Part shown: piece after piece, positions 36,542 through 46,755 of the stretch
Numbering within the stretch: position 1 is the stretch's first letter
Layout of the letters: the number at the start of each line of letters is the position of its first letter
NCBI RefSeq assembly: GCF_003991905.1
Contig: NZ_RSCL01000010.1
Span: 248,001 to 312,000, forward strand
Direction of reading: 5' to 3'
From: Dulcicalothrix desertica PCC 7102
Lineage (GTDB): Bacteria > Cyanobacteriota > Cyanobacteriia > Cyanobacteriales > Nostocaceae
Length of the DNA stretch: 64,000 bases
The notes under the pieces: model-generated
Seen by the model: the letters and a program-made list of their open reading frames with translations, nothing else
Databases searched by the model: none
What the model was told of the DNA's origin: nothing
Translations under genes and position numbers: made by a program

Positions 36542-38368
36542 ATGCAAGTCATAAGCAGATTACAATTACCGAACACTTTAGACACTTCTGATTTATACCT
36601 GAAGTTAGAAGGTAATCCATCTATAGATTTTGATGCTCACAAAGTTATATTGCATCAAAGTGACAAAATATCTTTCAATACATACTTTAACTCGATTTAT
36701 GAAAGTTTCTACACTCAGTATACAATTCTTAATGAATTCAAATATCAACTCAAGCTTACAGGCGCCTTTAAAGTAGTAGCTTATCGAGAGCGATTTGAAA
36801 ATCAAAAAGAACTCATTAAAAGCGAAAGGGTTGAGAATCAAGATTTATCAAATTATGTTGAGTTTAGTCTGCCACTTCTGAAGTCGTCACCAGATGCAGG
36901 TAGAATTTATTTAGAGATAACTTGTTTGAGTGAAGATGGTCTTTTTGTCGAAGGGTCGTTAGTAACTCAACAAGAAAAAGTACGCGATGTTAATTTAGCT
37001 ATTATTACCTGTACCTTCAAAAAAGAAGCCTATGTGACAAAGACGGTAAATGCAATTACCCTCGACAACTTATTACAGAATAAGAAGTTCAAACTATTTG
37101 TAGTTGATAACGGCAAAACACTAAAACAAAGTGATTTTAACGATTCGAGAGTAACACTTGTTCCTAATCGCAATGTTGGTGGGAGTGGCGGTTTTACCAA
37201 AGGTCTAATCGAAGCATTGCAATCTGGTGTTTATACACACTTCTTATTCATGGATGATGATATTGATTTAGATAGCGAAGTTATCTACAAGCTTTTCTCG
37301 TTGTACGAGTATGGAAAGCAAGATTTTGCTATCGCTGGTAGTATGCTTGATTTGTATAGAAAACATATTTTGTATGAAGCTGGTGCGCTTTATAACAAAT
37401 ACACCGATAAAGAAGGAAATGTTAAAGATAGTGATTTTGCAACTGTTCCTCTCAAACACGAAGCTGATTTAAGCGATTCTTCAGCACTTAATTCGCTTTT
37501 GTTAGAAGATAATATTGATTATGGCGCCTTTTGGTTTTTTGCCTTCTCTAAAGAAGTAGTTGATAATATTGGACTACCGTTACCATTCTTCATCAAAATT
37601 GATGATATGGAATTTGGATTGAGAGTTAAGCAATATTTGAACCAACCTATAGTAGCATTTCCTTCTATAGCTGTTTGGCACGAACCTTTTTACGCTAAAA
37701 ATCCTGGATGGGATGCTTATTATTGTATGCGTAATATGTTGGTGACTAATGCGATACATGGGTACTCAAAATACTGGGTTGCTTTAAAAAATTTATCAGG
37801 GGCAGTAATCTACAATCTACTGCTATTCGATTACAACAATGCATCAATATTTATTAAAGCTTTCGATGATTTTTTAGCGGGGCCAGACTTTATTAAGCAG
37901 AATGATGCAGAAATTTTGCATACGCAAATCTGTAAATATAGCAAAAGCCATAAAACCCAAACAGCAACACCTTCATCTGTCAATTTAGATAAAGATTACA
38001 AAATAACTAAAGTTGGAAAAGTTCAAAAGCTTGTAAGCTTGTTAACATTGAACGGACATTTATTGCCAAGCTTCATGATTCGCGATGAAAGTGCATTTAT
38101 CAGCTACCCTCGAATTGAAGCACAACGCGATTCAATTTGCAAAGCATTCAGCAATAAACGAATTGTAATGAAGGTAAACGATATACCTGTTTTATATCAA
38201 AACGAGTTAGATCAGCGAGCTGCATTTAGTATACTATCAGCTTGGATGAAGTCAGTAGTTAAAACTACTTTGCAATGGTCAAATATCAATAAACAGTGGA
38301 AAGAAGCAGCAGACGAATTTACCTCGTTAGAATTTTGGCAAACTTATCTTAAACCTCGTCAAAGTTAG
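36542..38368 (+). CDS. GlfT2-like galactofuranosyltransferase, paralogue 1
   Basis: 608 residues. The N-terminal ~165 residues are a beta-sandwich domain; then a GT2 core with AIITCTFKKE, the characteristic PNRNVGGSGGFTKGL loop and the metal site FLFMDDDIDLDSEV (DDD), then acceptor motif FIKIDDMEFGLRVKQY with catalytic Asp, and WHEPFYAKNPGWDAYY. This is the plan of mycobacterial GlfT2, which polymerises galactofuranose from UDP-Galf. It stands 32 bases before the UDP-galactopyranose mutase gene, which makes that donor. A paralogue with the same architecture follows the mutase. Confidence 0.9.
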   Translation: MQVISRLQLPNTLDTSDLYLKLEGNPSIDFDAHKVILHQSDKISFNTYFNSIYESFYTQYTILNEFKYQLKLTGAFKVVAYRERFENQKELIKSERVENQDLSNYVEFSLPLLKSSPDAGRIYLEITCLSEDGLFVEGSLVTQQEKVRDVNLAIITCTFKKEAYVTKTVNAITLDNLLQNKKFKLFVVDNGKTLKQSDFNDSRVTLVPNRNVGGSGGFTKGLIEALQSGVYTHFLFMDDDIDLDSEVIYKLFSLYEYGKQDFAIAGSMLDLYRKHILYEAGALYNKYTDKEGNVKDSDFATVPLKHEADLSDSSALNSLLLEDNIDYGAFWFFAFSKEVVDNIGLPLPFFIKIDDMEFGLRVKQYLNQPIVAFPSIAVWHEPFYAKNPGWDAYYCMRNMLVTNAIHGYSKYWVALKNLSGAVIYNLLLFDYNNASIFIKAFDDFLAGPDFIKQNDAEILHTQICKYSKSHKTQTATPSSVNLDKDYKITKVGKVQKLVSLLTLNGHLLPSFMIRDESAFISYPRIEAQRDSICKAFSNKRIVMKVNDIPVLYQNELDQRAAFSILSAWMKSVVKTTLQWSNINKQWKEAADEFTSLEFWQTYLKPRQS

Positions 38369-38400
38369 TTGTATTTAGTTGTATAAGGGGAAATATTAAA

Positions 38401-39567
38401 ATGAAAGTAGATTGGTTGATAGTGGGAGCAGGTTTTTCTGGGTGCGTTCTCGCTGAACGTATTGCATCCCAACTTGGACAGCGTGTCCTTCTTATGGATA
38501 AGCGTGACCATATTGGTGGCAATGCTTATGATTATTACAATGAACATGGTATTTTAGTTCATAAGTACGGACCACATATCTTCCACACTAAATCAAAAAA
38601 AGTTTGGGACTACCTCTCTCAATTTACAGAATGGCGCCCATATTTTCACCATGTTCTAGGAGTCGTCGAAGGTAAAAAAGTACCAATACCTTTCAACTTA
38701 AATTCACTCTATGCACTATTTCCACCCAAGTACGCTGAAAAACTTGAAGAAAAACTGCTGGATAACTTCGGGTTTGGAGTAAAAGTCCCTATTCTTAAAT
38801 TACGAGAAAGCGCAAACGGTGAACTCGAATTTTTGGCAAACTACATTTACGATAACGTTTTCGTCCGTTACACCGCTAAACAGTGGGAACTAAAACCCGA
38901 AGAACTCGATAAAGCAGTAACCGGAAGAGTACCAGTATATATCAGTCGTGATGACCGCTACTTCCAAGACCCATACCAAGCAATGCCAAAGTATGGTTAT
39001 ACAGAAATGTTCCGCAAAATGTTAGCGCACCCCAATATCAAAGTACTTCTTAACGCTGACTATCGCGAAGTCATCAACGACATCAAGTTTAACCGCATGG
39101 TTTACACAGGTCCAGTTGATACGTTCTTTGACTATATGTATGGTGAACTGCCATATCGAAGTTTAAGGTTTTCTTTTGAAACCTTAGACCAAGAACATTA
39201 TCAAGAAGTTGGCACAGTTAATTATCCTAACGAGTACGATATTACTCGCATCACCGAGCAAAAATATCTCTCTGGACAAACGTCTCCCAAAACTACTTTA
39301 GTTAAAGAGTATCCTCAAGCATATGTTCCTGGTCTTAACGACCCATATTACCCTGTCCCGCGCGAAGAAAACCGTGCGCGCTATGAACTTTACCTCAAAG
39401 AAGCGAACAAACTCAATGGTTCAGTAATATTTGCCGGACGCTTGGCAGAGTACAAATATTACGACATGGACCAAGCAGCATTACGTGCGTTAGGTTTATT
39501 CGAGAAAGAAGTTCAAGAAAAAACCCCAGATACGATAATTGGTAGTATGCCAGTTATTATTGCTTAA
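38401..39567 (+). CDS. glf: UDP-galactopyranose mutase
   Basis: 388 residues, full length. FAD-binding GxGxxG in WLIVGAGFSGCVLAERIA, then LMDKRDHIGGNAYDY, YGPHIFHTKSKKVW and the active-site RVPVYISRDDRYFQD. It isomerises UDP-galactopyranose to UDP-galactofuranose, the donor for the two flanking GlfT2-like enzymes. Ribosome site AGGGGA ten bases upstream. Bacterial galactofuranose genes of this type mark glycans not found in animals. Confidence 0.97.
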   Translation: MKVDWLIVGAGFSGCVLAERIASQLGQRVLLMDKRDHIGGNAYDYYNEHGILVHKYGPHIFHTKSKKVWDYLSQFTEWRPYFHHVLGVVEGKKVPIPFNLNSLYALFPPKYAEKLEEKLLDNFGFGVKVPILKLRESANGELEFLANYIYDNVFVRYTAKQWELKPEELDKAVTGRVPVYISRDDRYFQDPYQAMPKYGYTEMFRKMLAHPNIKVLLNADYREVINDIKFNRMVYTGPVDTFFDYMYGELPYRSLRFSFETLDQEHYQEVGTVNYPNEYDITRITEQKYLSGQTSPKTTLVKEYPQAYVPGLNDPYYPVPREENRARYELYLKEANKLNGSVIFAGRLAEYKYYDMDQAALRALGLFEKEVQEKTPDTIIGSMPVIIA

Positions 39568-39621
39568 TATGATTGGCACCATCTCTAATTTGTCAATCTA
39601 ATTTATTGTACATAAACCCTT

Positions 39622-39649
39622 GTAGAGACGTTACATGTAACGTCTCTAC
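39622..39649. repeat. 28-bp perfect palindrome between glf and the second GlfT2-like gene
   Basis: Arms GTAGAGACGTTACA and TGTAACGTCTCTAC. Same family as the copy within the aminopeptidase gene and at 58765. It may also act as a terminator hairpin after glf. Confidence 0.85.
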
Positions 39650-39672
39650 ATACGTTAACCCAGGAGAAATAA

Positions 39673-41487
39673 ATGCAAGTCGTTAGCAGATTACAACTAC
39701 CCAAAACATCAGAAACTGCTGATTTATACGTAAAATTAGATGGTAATACACAAATTGACTTTGATGCAGGTAAAATTATTTTACATCAAGGTAGCACTAT
39801 ATCTTTCAACACTTACTTTAACTCAATTTACGAAAATTATTATACCAAATACACAACTCTTAACGAATTACAATATCGATTAAAACTTGAAGGCGCCTTT
39901 GAAATATTAGTTTACCGAGAACGCGAAAAAGCAAATACAAGAGAGTTGATATACAGCGAAAAAATTCAACACACAGATTTTTTAAACTATGTTGATTTAG
40001 CTCTCCCACTTTCGGCGCCGGATGCAGGTAGAATCTATTTAGAAATAAAGTGTTTGAGTGAAACAGGTTATTTTGCCGAAGGAGTATTAGTTACGCAGCA
40101 AGAAAAACAACGTGATATTACGCTTGCAATTATCACTTGTACATTCAAAAAAGAAATTTATGTCAAAAAGACAGTAGATTTAGTCACACAAGATAACTTA
40201 CTACAAAACAAGAAATTTCAATTTTTTGTAGTTGATAATGGTAAAACGTTAAATCAGAGCGATTTTCCTTCTGATAGAGTAACACTACTGCCTAATCGTA
40301 ATCTCGGAGGTAGCGGTGGTTTTGCAAAAGGATTGCTTGAAGCTTTACAATCAGGTCTTTACACACACTACTTGTTCATGGATGATGATATTGAACTTGA
40401 TAGTGAAGTAATTTATAAACTTTTTCCCTTATATGAATATGCAAAACAAGATTTTGCTATTGCAGGGGGAATGTTAGACTTGTATAGAAAGTGTATTTTA
40501 CATGAAGCTGGAGCTTTGTACAACAAATATACTGATGATGAAGGGAATCGAGAAAACCGAGATTTTAATATTACCTCTCTCAAAAAGAATACCGACTTAA
40601 GCGACCCTAATAATCTTAATCTATTTTTAGTAGAAGACCAAGCAGATTATGGCGCCTTCTGGTTTTTTGCGTTCTCACATGAAGTAGTGGAAAATATTGG
40701 ACTACCATTACCTTTCTTCATCAAAATTGACGATGTAGAATTTGGTTTAAGAGTTAAGCAATATTTAAATAATGCAATTGTACCATTTCCATCGTTAGCA
40801 GTATGGCATGAACCTTTTTATGCCAAAAATCCCATATGGGATATCTATTACACCTTACGCAACGTACTTATCGCTAATACAATGCATGGGTATTTAGAAT
40901 ATTGGGCTACATTAAAAACAATATCCGGAGGAATGTTTTATAATTTGTTGCTTTTCAACTACAACAGCGCGCAAATGCATGTCAAAGCTTTTGAGGATTA
41001 TTTGAAAGGCCCTGACTTTATCAAAAAAAATGACTCTGAAGCGCTACATAATCAAATATCAGCGTCTGTCAAAAATTTCAAAAGCCAACAAGTAATATCA
41101 TCATCAGAAGACGTACCGAAAGATTATCAAATCACTAAAGTTGGAAAACTGCAAAAACTGATGACATTGATAACGCTCAACGGTCATTTACTACCACCAT
41201 TCATGATTCGTAATGAAAGCGCGTTTATACACTACCCTGAAGAAATGACAAAACGCGATTCTATCTGCAAAGCATTCTCCAAGAGAAAAATTATAATAAA
41301 GTACAGCAAACTACCAGCTTTATATCACAACGAGCTAGATAATAAAGCTGCATTCAACATTTTGTCAACTTGGATAAAGTCCATAATTAAAAGCACTTTC
41401 GGATGGTCACGTATCACCAAACAGTGGAAGCAAGCATCAAAAGAATTAGCGTCAACAACATTTTGGCAAAACTACCTAAACTCATAA
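39673..41487 (+). CDS. GlfT2-like galactofuranosyltransferase, paralogue 2
   Basis: 604 residues with the same domains as the gene at 36542: N-terminal beta domain starting MQVVSRLQLPKTSETADLY, GT2 core with PNRNLGGSGGFAKGL, FMDDDIELDSEV, FIKIDDVEFGLRVKQY and WHEPFYAKNP. The two share well over half of their residues by eye, so a duplication around glf is clear. Mycobacteria split the work between GlfT1 and GlfT2; here the two paralogues may build different linkages, which is inference. Ends the polysaccharide locus. Confidence 0.9.
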   Translation: MQVVSRLQLPKTSETADLYVKLDGNTQIDFDAGKIILHQGSTISFNTYFNSIYENYYTKYTTLNELQYRLKLEGAFEILVYREREKANTRELIYSEKIQHTDFLNYVDLALPLSAPDAGRIYLEIKCLSETGYFAEGVLVTQQEKQRDITLAIITCTFKKEIYVKKTVDLVTQDNLLQNKKFQFFVVDNGKTLNQSDFPSDRVTLLPNRNLGGSGGFAKGLLEALQSGLYTHYLFMDDDIELDSEVIYKLFPLYEYAKQDFAIAGGMLDLYRKCILHEAGALYNKYTDDEGNRENRDFNITSLKKNTDLSDPNNLNLFLVEDQADYGAFWFFAFSHEVVENIGLPLPFFIKIDDVEFGLRVKQYLNNAIVPFPSLAVWHEPFYAKNPIWDIYYTLRNVLIANTMHGYLEYWATLKTISGGMFYNLLLFNYNSAQMHVKAFEDYLKGPDFIKKNDSEALHNQISASVKNFKSQQVISSSEDVPKDYQITKVGKLQKLMTLITLNGHLLPPFMIRNESAFIHYPEEMTKRDSICKAFSKRKIIIKYSKLPALYHNELDNKAAFNILSTWIKSIIKSTFGWSRITKQWKQASKELASTTFWQNYLNS

Positions 41488-41489
41488 AT

Positions 41490-41519
41490 TCTTGTGGAGC
41501 GGGCATCCCTGCCCGCCCC
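41490..41519. repeat. Inverted GGGCATCC-type repeat
   Basis: TGTGGAGCGGGCATCC-CTGCCCGCCCC, a hairpin of the same family as the repeats at 50320-50395 (GGGCATCC/GGATGCCC). Lies between two convergent genes and may serve as a terminator. Confidence 0.55.
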
Positions 41520-41523
41520 CTAT

Positions 41524-42885
41524 TTAACCAACAACAGGCAACCCAGCCAAAGCCATCCCAATCTCTTCTGAACTGTATTCCAAATCAACCAAAAGCCCAG
41601 CTTGATAATCCGTATAAGCCTGCATATCAAAATGACCATGACCGCATAAATTAAACAAAATGGTTTTACTTACACCTTCTTCCTTACAACGCAACGCTTC
41701 ATCAATGGCGCCTTTCACAGCATGGTTAGCTTCAGGTGCAGGCAAAATACCTTCCGCACGAGCAAAACTCAAACCAGCAGCAAAACAATCAAGCTGTCCA
41801 TATGCTTTTGGCTCAACCAAACCCAACTCAACAATATGGCTTAACAAAGGCGCCATTCCGTGATAACGTAATCCACCCGCATGAATTCCTGTAGGTATGA
41901 AAGTGCTACCTAAAGTGTGCATTTTTACCATAGGTGTTAAATGTGCCGTATCACCAAAATCATAAGCATACTTACCTTTAGTTAAAGTCGGACAAGCAGC
42001 AGGTTCTACCGCGACAAAGTTAATATCTTGTTTTTCACCACGAAGCTTGGCGCCGATAAACGGAAAAGCAATACCAGCGAAATTACTACCACCACCAGTA
42101 CAGCCAACAATAATATCAGGATAATCACCAGCCATTTCTAATTGAGCTAACGTCTCAATACCAATAACAGTTTGATGTAGTAGCACATGATTTAGAACAC
42201 TACCCAAAGCATATTTAGTTTCGGCATCTTGTACCGCCATTTCCACCGCTTCGCTAATAGCAATGCCCAAACTACCAGTACTATTAGGATATTCCTGAAG
42301 TATTTTGCGTCCCGACTCAGTTTCATTACTCGGACTAGCAATAACTCTGGCGCCGTAAGATTCCATAAATGCTCGACGGTAAGGCTTTTGATGATAGCTA
42401 ACCTTAACCATGTAAACTTCAACATCTAAACCAAAAAAGGCGCCGGCAACAGCAAGCGAAGAACCCCACTGTCCGGCTCCAGTTTCAGTTGTTAAACGTT
42501 TTGTACCCGCAATTTTGTTGTAATAAGCTTGAGGAATAGCCGTATTTGGTTTATGACTACCAGCAGGACTAGTACCTTCATATTTATAATAAATTTTAGC
42601 TGGAGTATCTAACGCTTTTTCTAAACGTCGGGCACGGTAAAGAGGAGTTGGGCGCCATTGACGGTAAATAGATTGTACTTGCTCTGGAATTTCAATAAAA
42701 CGCTCAGTACTAACTTCCTGCTCAATTAACTGCATTGGAAACAGTGGTTCCAAATCACCAGGTGTAATTAATTTTCCCGTACCAGGATGCAACACAGGTG
42801 GCATTGGCTCAGGTAAATCAGCCTGAATATTATACCACGAATCAGGCATTTGATTTTCTGAAAGTAAGTATTTAATAGTATCCAT
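41524..42885 (-). CDS. Tryptophan synthase beta chain-like protein, TrpB2 type
   Basis: 453 residues. PLP lysine Lys112 in AGSHKPNTA, cofactor glycine loop [11 protein letters not shown] and TETGAGQWG. The length, the N-terminal [16 protein letters not shown] and the [10 protein letters not shown] segment are those of the TrpB2 group rather than the classical TrpB that partners TrpA. TrpB2 converts indole plus serine to tryptophan or salvages indole; in cyanobacteria it is usually an extra copy beside trpB1. Single gene with several GGCGCC sites; convergent with the polysaccharide locus. Confidence 0.88.
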   Translation of the reverse strand: MDTIKYLLSENQMPDSWYNIQADLPEPMPPVLHPGTGKLITPGDLEPLFPMQLIEQEVSTERFIEIPEQVQSIYRQWRPTPLYRARRLEKALDTPAKIYYKYEGTSPAGSHKPNTAIPQAYYNKIAGTKRLTTETGAGQWGSSLAVAGAFFGLDVEVYMVKVSYHQKPYRRAFMESYGARVIASPSNETESGRKILQEYPNSTGSLGIAISEAVEMAVQDAETKYALGSVLNHVLLHQTVIGIETLAQLEMAGDYPDIIVGCTGGGSNFAGIAFPFIGAKLRGEKQDINFVAVEPAACPTLTKGKYAYDFGDTAHLTPMVKMHTLGSTFIPTGIHAGGLRYHGMAPLLSHIVELGLVEPKAYGQLDCFAAGLSFARAEGILPAPEANHAVKGAIDEALRCKEEGVSKTILFNLCGHGHFDMQAYTDYQAGLLVDLEYSSEEIGMALAGLPVVG

Positions 42886-43187
42886 AATTTATCAAGTAAA
42901 TATTAATACTCATAGCTTGGGTAGAGGCTTTGCAGAACCCAACACCAATATCTACATATATATTACAGCTTGCGAAGATTATATATTTGTCATATTTTTC
43001 GTAGGTAAGAAGATTGGCAACGGAGTCTGGAATGGATGTAACGGATAAGTAATTTTAAAGAACTGGAATTTGTTTGTAACAAATAAATCATCCGTTACAT
43101 CTGTTGAATCCGTTGCTAATCAACCCATTAAAACTAATGACATGAACTATTACAACTTAATATCATTAATTTTGTCGGACATCTGTG
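42886..43187. other. Intergenic region with inverted GGATGTAAC repeats
   Basis: 302 bases between two leftward genes. At 43016-43125 GGATGTAACGGAT and ATCCGTTACATCTG units face each other around ~50 bases, forming a long imperfect hairpin of the same kind as at 49190-49262. No gene seen. Confidence 0.55.
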
Positions 43188-44348
43188 CTACAAGACTTCA
43201 CTCAAATCATTATCAGCATAGCCAGTTAATTCAACATAGCCCTTTGCTTCAACCCTTTCCCCTTTCATCTCACCATTAAAACCAACCGCACCTTCCCAAT
43301 AAACAGTGGAAATATCTAATTCTTGATTAGCCATTAACGGTTTTCCTTCCAAAGATAAATCTAATTTTGGAATATTAATCTGCCATTTTGAAGGATACTT
43401 AGCGCCATTATTCGGACTTTTCCAAGTATCTAAAACTTCTATTTGCCAATCTGTTGGCGCCAATTTTTGAACACTTCCATCAGCAGCAATAAAATTCCCA
43501 CTAGAAAGTGGTTCAATTGTTCCATCTTCACGACGTAGCAAATACAGCATTAAAGCCGTATCGTTATTTAACTGTAGAGAAAACCAATCCCAACCAATAT
43601 CACCTTTACTCAAGAAACTAGTAGAAAACTCGTGGTCTTTCCAACTTTTACCCGTAACTTGATAACTTTTATCTCCTATTGTTACAGTTCCAGCAGTTTT
43701 CTGCTGCACTATCGAATAATAATAAGATGCATTTCCAGGTTCTACACCTTTACGACTGTAACCTTTATCCCCTTGCAATACAGGTGGAATTGTTTGTTCT
43801 AGTACTAAATTTAAACTAACTTTATCAGTTTGTGCTTTTAGTTGAACTTTACCAGGCGCCATTTCTGACACAGACCAATTATTTAACCACACTCCATAAG
43901 GTTCAGACTGTGCTGAGGCAATATTAGCTGCTCCACGACTAAATTGTTCTTTTGGATAAAATTTATTAGCCGCAATATCACTGATAGTAAAGTGAGCAAA
44001 ATATACTTGATTACTACGCCATTGCGAATTAGAGGTAAGTGTAACTTGTGGAGTTAACGCGCGTCGAAAGAAAGTTAACTCATATCCAAAAGGGCGCCCT
44101 GTATCGGTTTCCAAATTACCAGTATAGTACCACCACTCGGTTTGATAATCATTATGGGGTCCCAAGTCACGAGGAAATTCTAACTGTCGAGGCGCCAGTG
44201 CTTGTTTAAATTCACCAATAACAGGTTGATTATCAGCTAACCATTGAACTGTAGTACCTGTAGCAGTAACTCGTTGCCCAGGATAAAGGAAAGCAATGGC
44301 GCCAACGATAACGGCAATTGCTGTAATTATAGAAAATAGCTTTTTCAT
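43188..44348 (-). CDS. CrtC/AttH-type lipocalin-like secreted protein
   Basis: 386 residues with an N-terminal membrane segment or uncleaved signal (LFSIITAIAVIVGAIAFLYPG). The FPRDLGPHNDYQTEWWYYTG motif, then GYELTFFRRAL, VYFAHFTISD and DHEFSTSFLSKGDIGWDWF are those of the CrtC/AttH (hydroxyneurosporene synthase-like, lipocalin_9) family. Relatives hydrate carotenoids, but most annotated cyanobacterial copies lack proof of activity. Expected outside the cytoplasmic membrane. Single gene. Confidence 0.78.
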   Translation of the reverse strand: MKKLFSIITAIAVIVGAIAFLYPGQRVTATGTTVQWLADNQPVIGEFKQALAPRQLEFPRDLGPHNDYQTEWWYYTGNLETDTGRPFGYELTFFRRALTPQVTLTSNSQWRSNQVYFAHFTISDIAANKFYPKEQFSRGAANIASAQSEPYGVWLNNWSVSEMAPGKVQLKAQTDKVSLNLVLEQTIPPVLQGDKGYSRKGVEPGNASYYYSIVQQKTAGTVTIGDKSYQVTGKSWKDHEFSTSFLSKGDIGWDWFSLQLNNDTALMLYLLRREDGTIEPLSSGNFIAADGSVQKLAPTDWQIEVLDTWKSPNNGAKYPSKWQINIPKLDLSLEGKPLMANQELDISTVYWEGAVGFNGEMKGERVEAKGYVELTGYADNDLSEVL

Positions 44349-44569
44349 TTTGAGGCACGCGAGTTAAATATACTTATATAATACGTAAACACCAGCTATG
44401 GGGAATACAATAGAACTTTAGTACTTGAAGTCAATAAATTGTTATGGTGAGACTGCAACTTAAACAAATTAAAATCCTACATTACCAACTAAGAAAAATT
44501 ACAATAATTATCAATTTCAGTATTTTCATTTATAATTAAATCTATAAACATAACAACCTTGAAAAGAAA

Positions 44570-45190
44570 ATGGCTTTTAGCGATTACAGAATCATTGCCG
44601 AAGTACTTCAAGAATATCAGGTGACTTACATCGAAGATAATTTTATAGTTGAAACAGCATTTAATATATCAGACTACTTTCGTGAAGACTTAGAATTAAT
44701 GCTGCGCGATGCAGTTGTCGATTGTTCAGAGTATGCAATTTGTGAAAATCTGATTTACCCTGTTATAAAAGAAGTTTGGAAAGCCTACCGTAGTAAGTTT
44801 ATTTTGTGGAGTCACCGTTCTTTAAATTGTGACAAAAAATTATCAGGATACCCTGAATATATTTTAGCAACAAAGTCTCCTCTAGGAAAAATCGTATTCG
44901 ATAAACCCTATTTTATTTTAGTCGAAGCCAAACAAGATGACTTTGAAGGCGCCTGGGCACAGTGCCTAGCAGAAATGATTGCCGCTCAAAGACTAAATAA
45001 TAAATTGAAAGTAACTATCTACGGTATTACTTCTAACGGAGGATTTTGGCAGTTTGGCAAATTAGAAGAAAGTATTTTTACTAGAAACATAAAATACTAT
45101 ACCATTCAACAATTAGACGAACTATTCGCGGCAGTTAATTACACTTTCCAGCAATGTGAAATTCAACTAGAAAATTTAGTAGCTGCATAA
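44570..45190 (+). CDS. Conserved hypothetical protein, possible PD-(D/E)XK fold
   Basis: 206 residues. The stretch KPYFILVEAKQDDFEGAWAQCLAEM has the strand-ExK-helix pattern of nuclease-like PD-(D/E)XK domains (Glu and Lys of VEAK, with acidic residues upstream). Upstream Asp is not clear, so catalysis is uncertain. Similar proteins occur singly or in small families in filamentous cyanobacteria. No methylase or toxin partner nearby. Function unknown. Confidence 0.6.
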   Translation: MAFSDYRIIAEVLQEYQVTYIEDNFIVETAFNISDYFREDLELMLRDAVVDCSEYAICENLIYPVIKEVWKAYRSKFILWSHRSLNCDKKLSGYPEYILATKSPLGKIVFDKPYFILVEAKQDDFEGAWAQCLAEMIAAQRLNNKLKVTIYGITSNGGFWQFGKLEESIFTRNIKYYTIQQLDELFAAVNYTFQQCEIQLENLVAA

Positions 45191-45261
45191 ACAGACTTGA
45201 TATGAGAACACAAAACCAAGATTTTACAATGAAATGGCACGCACGGTTTTACTGAAAAAAT

Positions 45262-46050
45262 ATGACAAACATCGAAATTAACACTTCAATTGTTCAAATA
45301 CCTAACAATGGCTTACAAATAGATGCTTATGTAGCTCAACCAGTATTGTCAGGAACGTTTGGCGCCGTTATGGTTTTTCATGAAATTTTTGGAGTTAATA
45401 GTAATATCAGAGATATTACCGAATTAATTGCGAAACAAGGATACGTAGTAGTGGCGCCTGCAATGTATCAACGTATTGCTCCCGGTTTTACCGCTGACTT
45501 TAGTCAAAAAGATATAGGATTTAGCCCAGAAGCCTTTCGGCTTGGCTTACAATACTACCAACAGGTAAAATATGAAGAAATATTAAGTGATATTCAAGCT
45601 ACTATTGCCTACCTAAAAACTTTACCTAATGTAAAAGCTTCGGGTATTGGCGCCATTGGTTTTTGTTTTGGGGGTCACGTTGCTTATATGGCGGCAACTT
45701 TACCCGATATCAAAGCGACAGCTTCGTTTTATGGTGGTGGAATTACCACTTCGAGTTATGGCGAAGAAATTCCAACCATTAATCGCACAAGAGAAATAAA
45801 AGGCGCCATTTATACATTTTTTGGCACAAGAGATGTATATGTATCACAGTCAGAAAACGAACAAATCGAGGCAGAATTAAAAAAACATCAAATAAATCAT
45901 CGTGTAATTAGATATGATGCAGAACATGGATTTTTCGCAGGATTATTCGTAGACAAGTACCCATTCTTAAAGCAGCACCCCAGTTACAACCCTGATGCTG
46001 CTGCTGATGCTTGGAAACATGTTTTAGAACTTTTTCAAAACAACTTGTAA
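45262..46050 (+). CDS. Dienelactone hydrolase family protein
   Basis: 262 residues, alpha/beta hydrolase. The catalytic Cys135 lies in GFCFGGH, the family version of GxSxG; Glu41 follows His40 in FHEIFG; the acid and His are in FFGTRDVYV and DAEHGFF. These match the Cys-His-Asp triad and the helper Glu of dienelactone hydrolases. In cyanobacteria the natural ester or lactone is unknown. Monocistronic by context; cytoplasmic. Confidence 0.88.
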   Translation: MTNIEINTSIVQIPNNGLQIDAYVAQPVLSGTFGAVMVFHEIFGVNSNIRDITELIAKQGYVVVAPAMYQRIAPGFTADFSQKDIGFSPEAFRLGLQYYQQVKYEEILSDIQATIAYLKTLPNVKASGIGAIGFCFGGHVAYMAATLPDIKATASFYGGGITTSSYGEEIPTINRTREIKGAIYTFFGTRDVYVSQSENEQIEAELKKHQINHRVIRYDAEHGFFAGLFVDKYPFLKQHPSYNPDAAADAWKHVLELFQNNL

Positions 46051-46099
46051 TTAAATTATAAAATTCCTGATTTATTGAAGTCGGGAATCTTTTTTACAA

Positions 46100-46642
46100 T
46101 TAATCTCGATAATAAGGCTCATTTTCTAATAAATATTTAACATCAGAGTCTAGTAAATCTGATTGGTGTGGTACAGAAATACGATACATCTTTACCTGAT
46201 AAGAGTGCTTACCAATTTTATGTCGTTTACTATAACCAAAAATGCCATCTCTTAAAAAAACTGTACCACCTTTCATTTTTATAACTGCTTTGTTGTTAAA
46301 AACTCTTAAATCCTCATCTCCTGACCAACTAACTGTCAGTTGGTTATCTTGATATCTTCCTTGGATATGAGGGTCCCAAGCTGTGTCTCGTTTTGGGTCA
46401 AACATCACTGGATGGTGAAGTCTTTTATTGCTAGGATAATTTTTTGTATCAGCTTCTCTAGCTCTTTGTTTAACTCTTTTTATTCCGAAGCAGGCACTTG
46501 CAAAAACGACCATGACTATGCCGGCAATTCCTGCAAATGACTCGGCGTCAATACCATTATCTCTACTAAAAGCTGATGGGTTCCGGATGAAGGGGTTATT
46601 ATCCGGAATTGATGTAAAATTGTTTTTGGGACCTCTTGCCAT
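46100..46642 (-). CDS. Hypothetical membrane-anchored protein
   Basis: 180 residues. N-terminal ~35 residues are polar and disordered, then one membrane helix (FAGIAGIVMVVFASACFGI), then a basic linker and a C-terminal beta-rich domain (~80-180) with DNQLTVSWSGDEDLRVFNNK. No family recognised. It is convergent with the dienelactone hydrolase gene and divergent from cobL. Confidence 0.55.
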   Translation of the reverse strand: MARGPKNNFTSIPDNNPFIRNPSAFSRDNGIDAESFAGIAGIVMVVFASACFGIKRVKQRAREADTKNYPSNKRLHHPVMFDPKRDTAWDPHIQGRYQDNQLTVSWSGDEDLRVFNNKAVIKMKGGTVFLRDGIFGYSKRHKIGKHSYQVKMYRISVPHQSDLLDSDVKYLLENEPYYRD

Positions 46643-46755
46643 TGTTGTAGACTTGAAATTTTATATCTTTAGTTTAGTTTATGGCTTTCTTTTTTACCAC
46701 GGAGACACTCTTAGCGCAGAGAGTTATTGACGAGAAGAAAATGATATAGCAAGGT

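Noticed and set aside
46643-46755. Cobalamin riboswitch before cobL
   Set aside because: No B12-box-like GCCACTG core or room for the ~200-base aptamer; upstream of cbiD also shows none.
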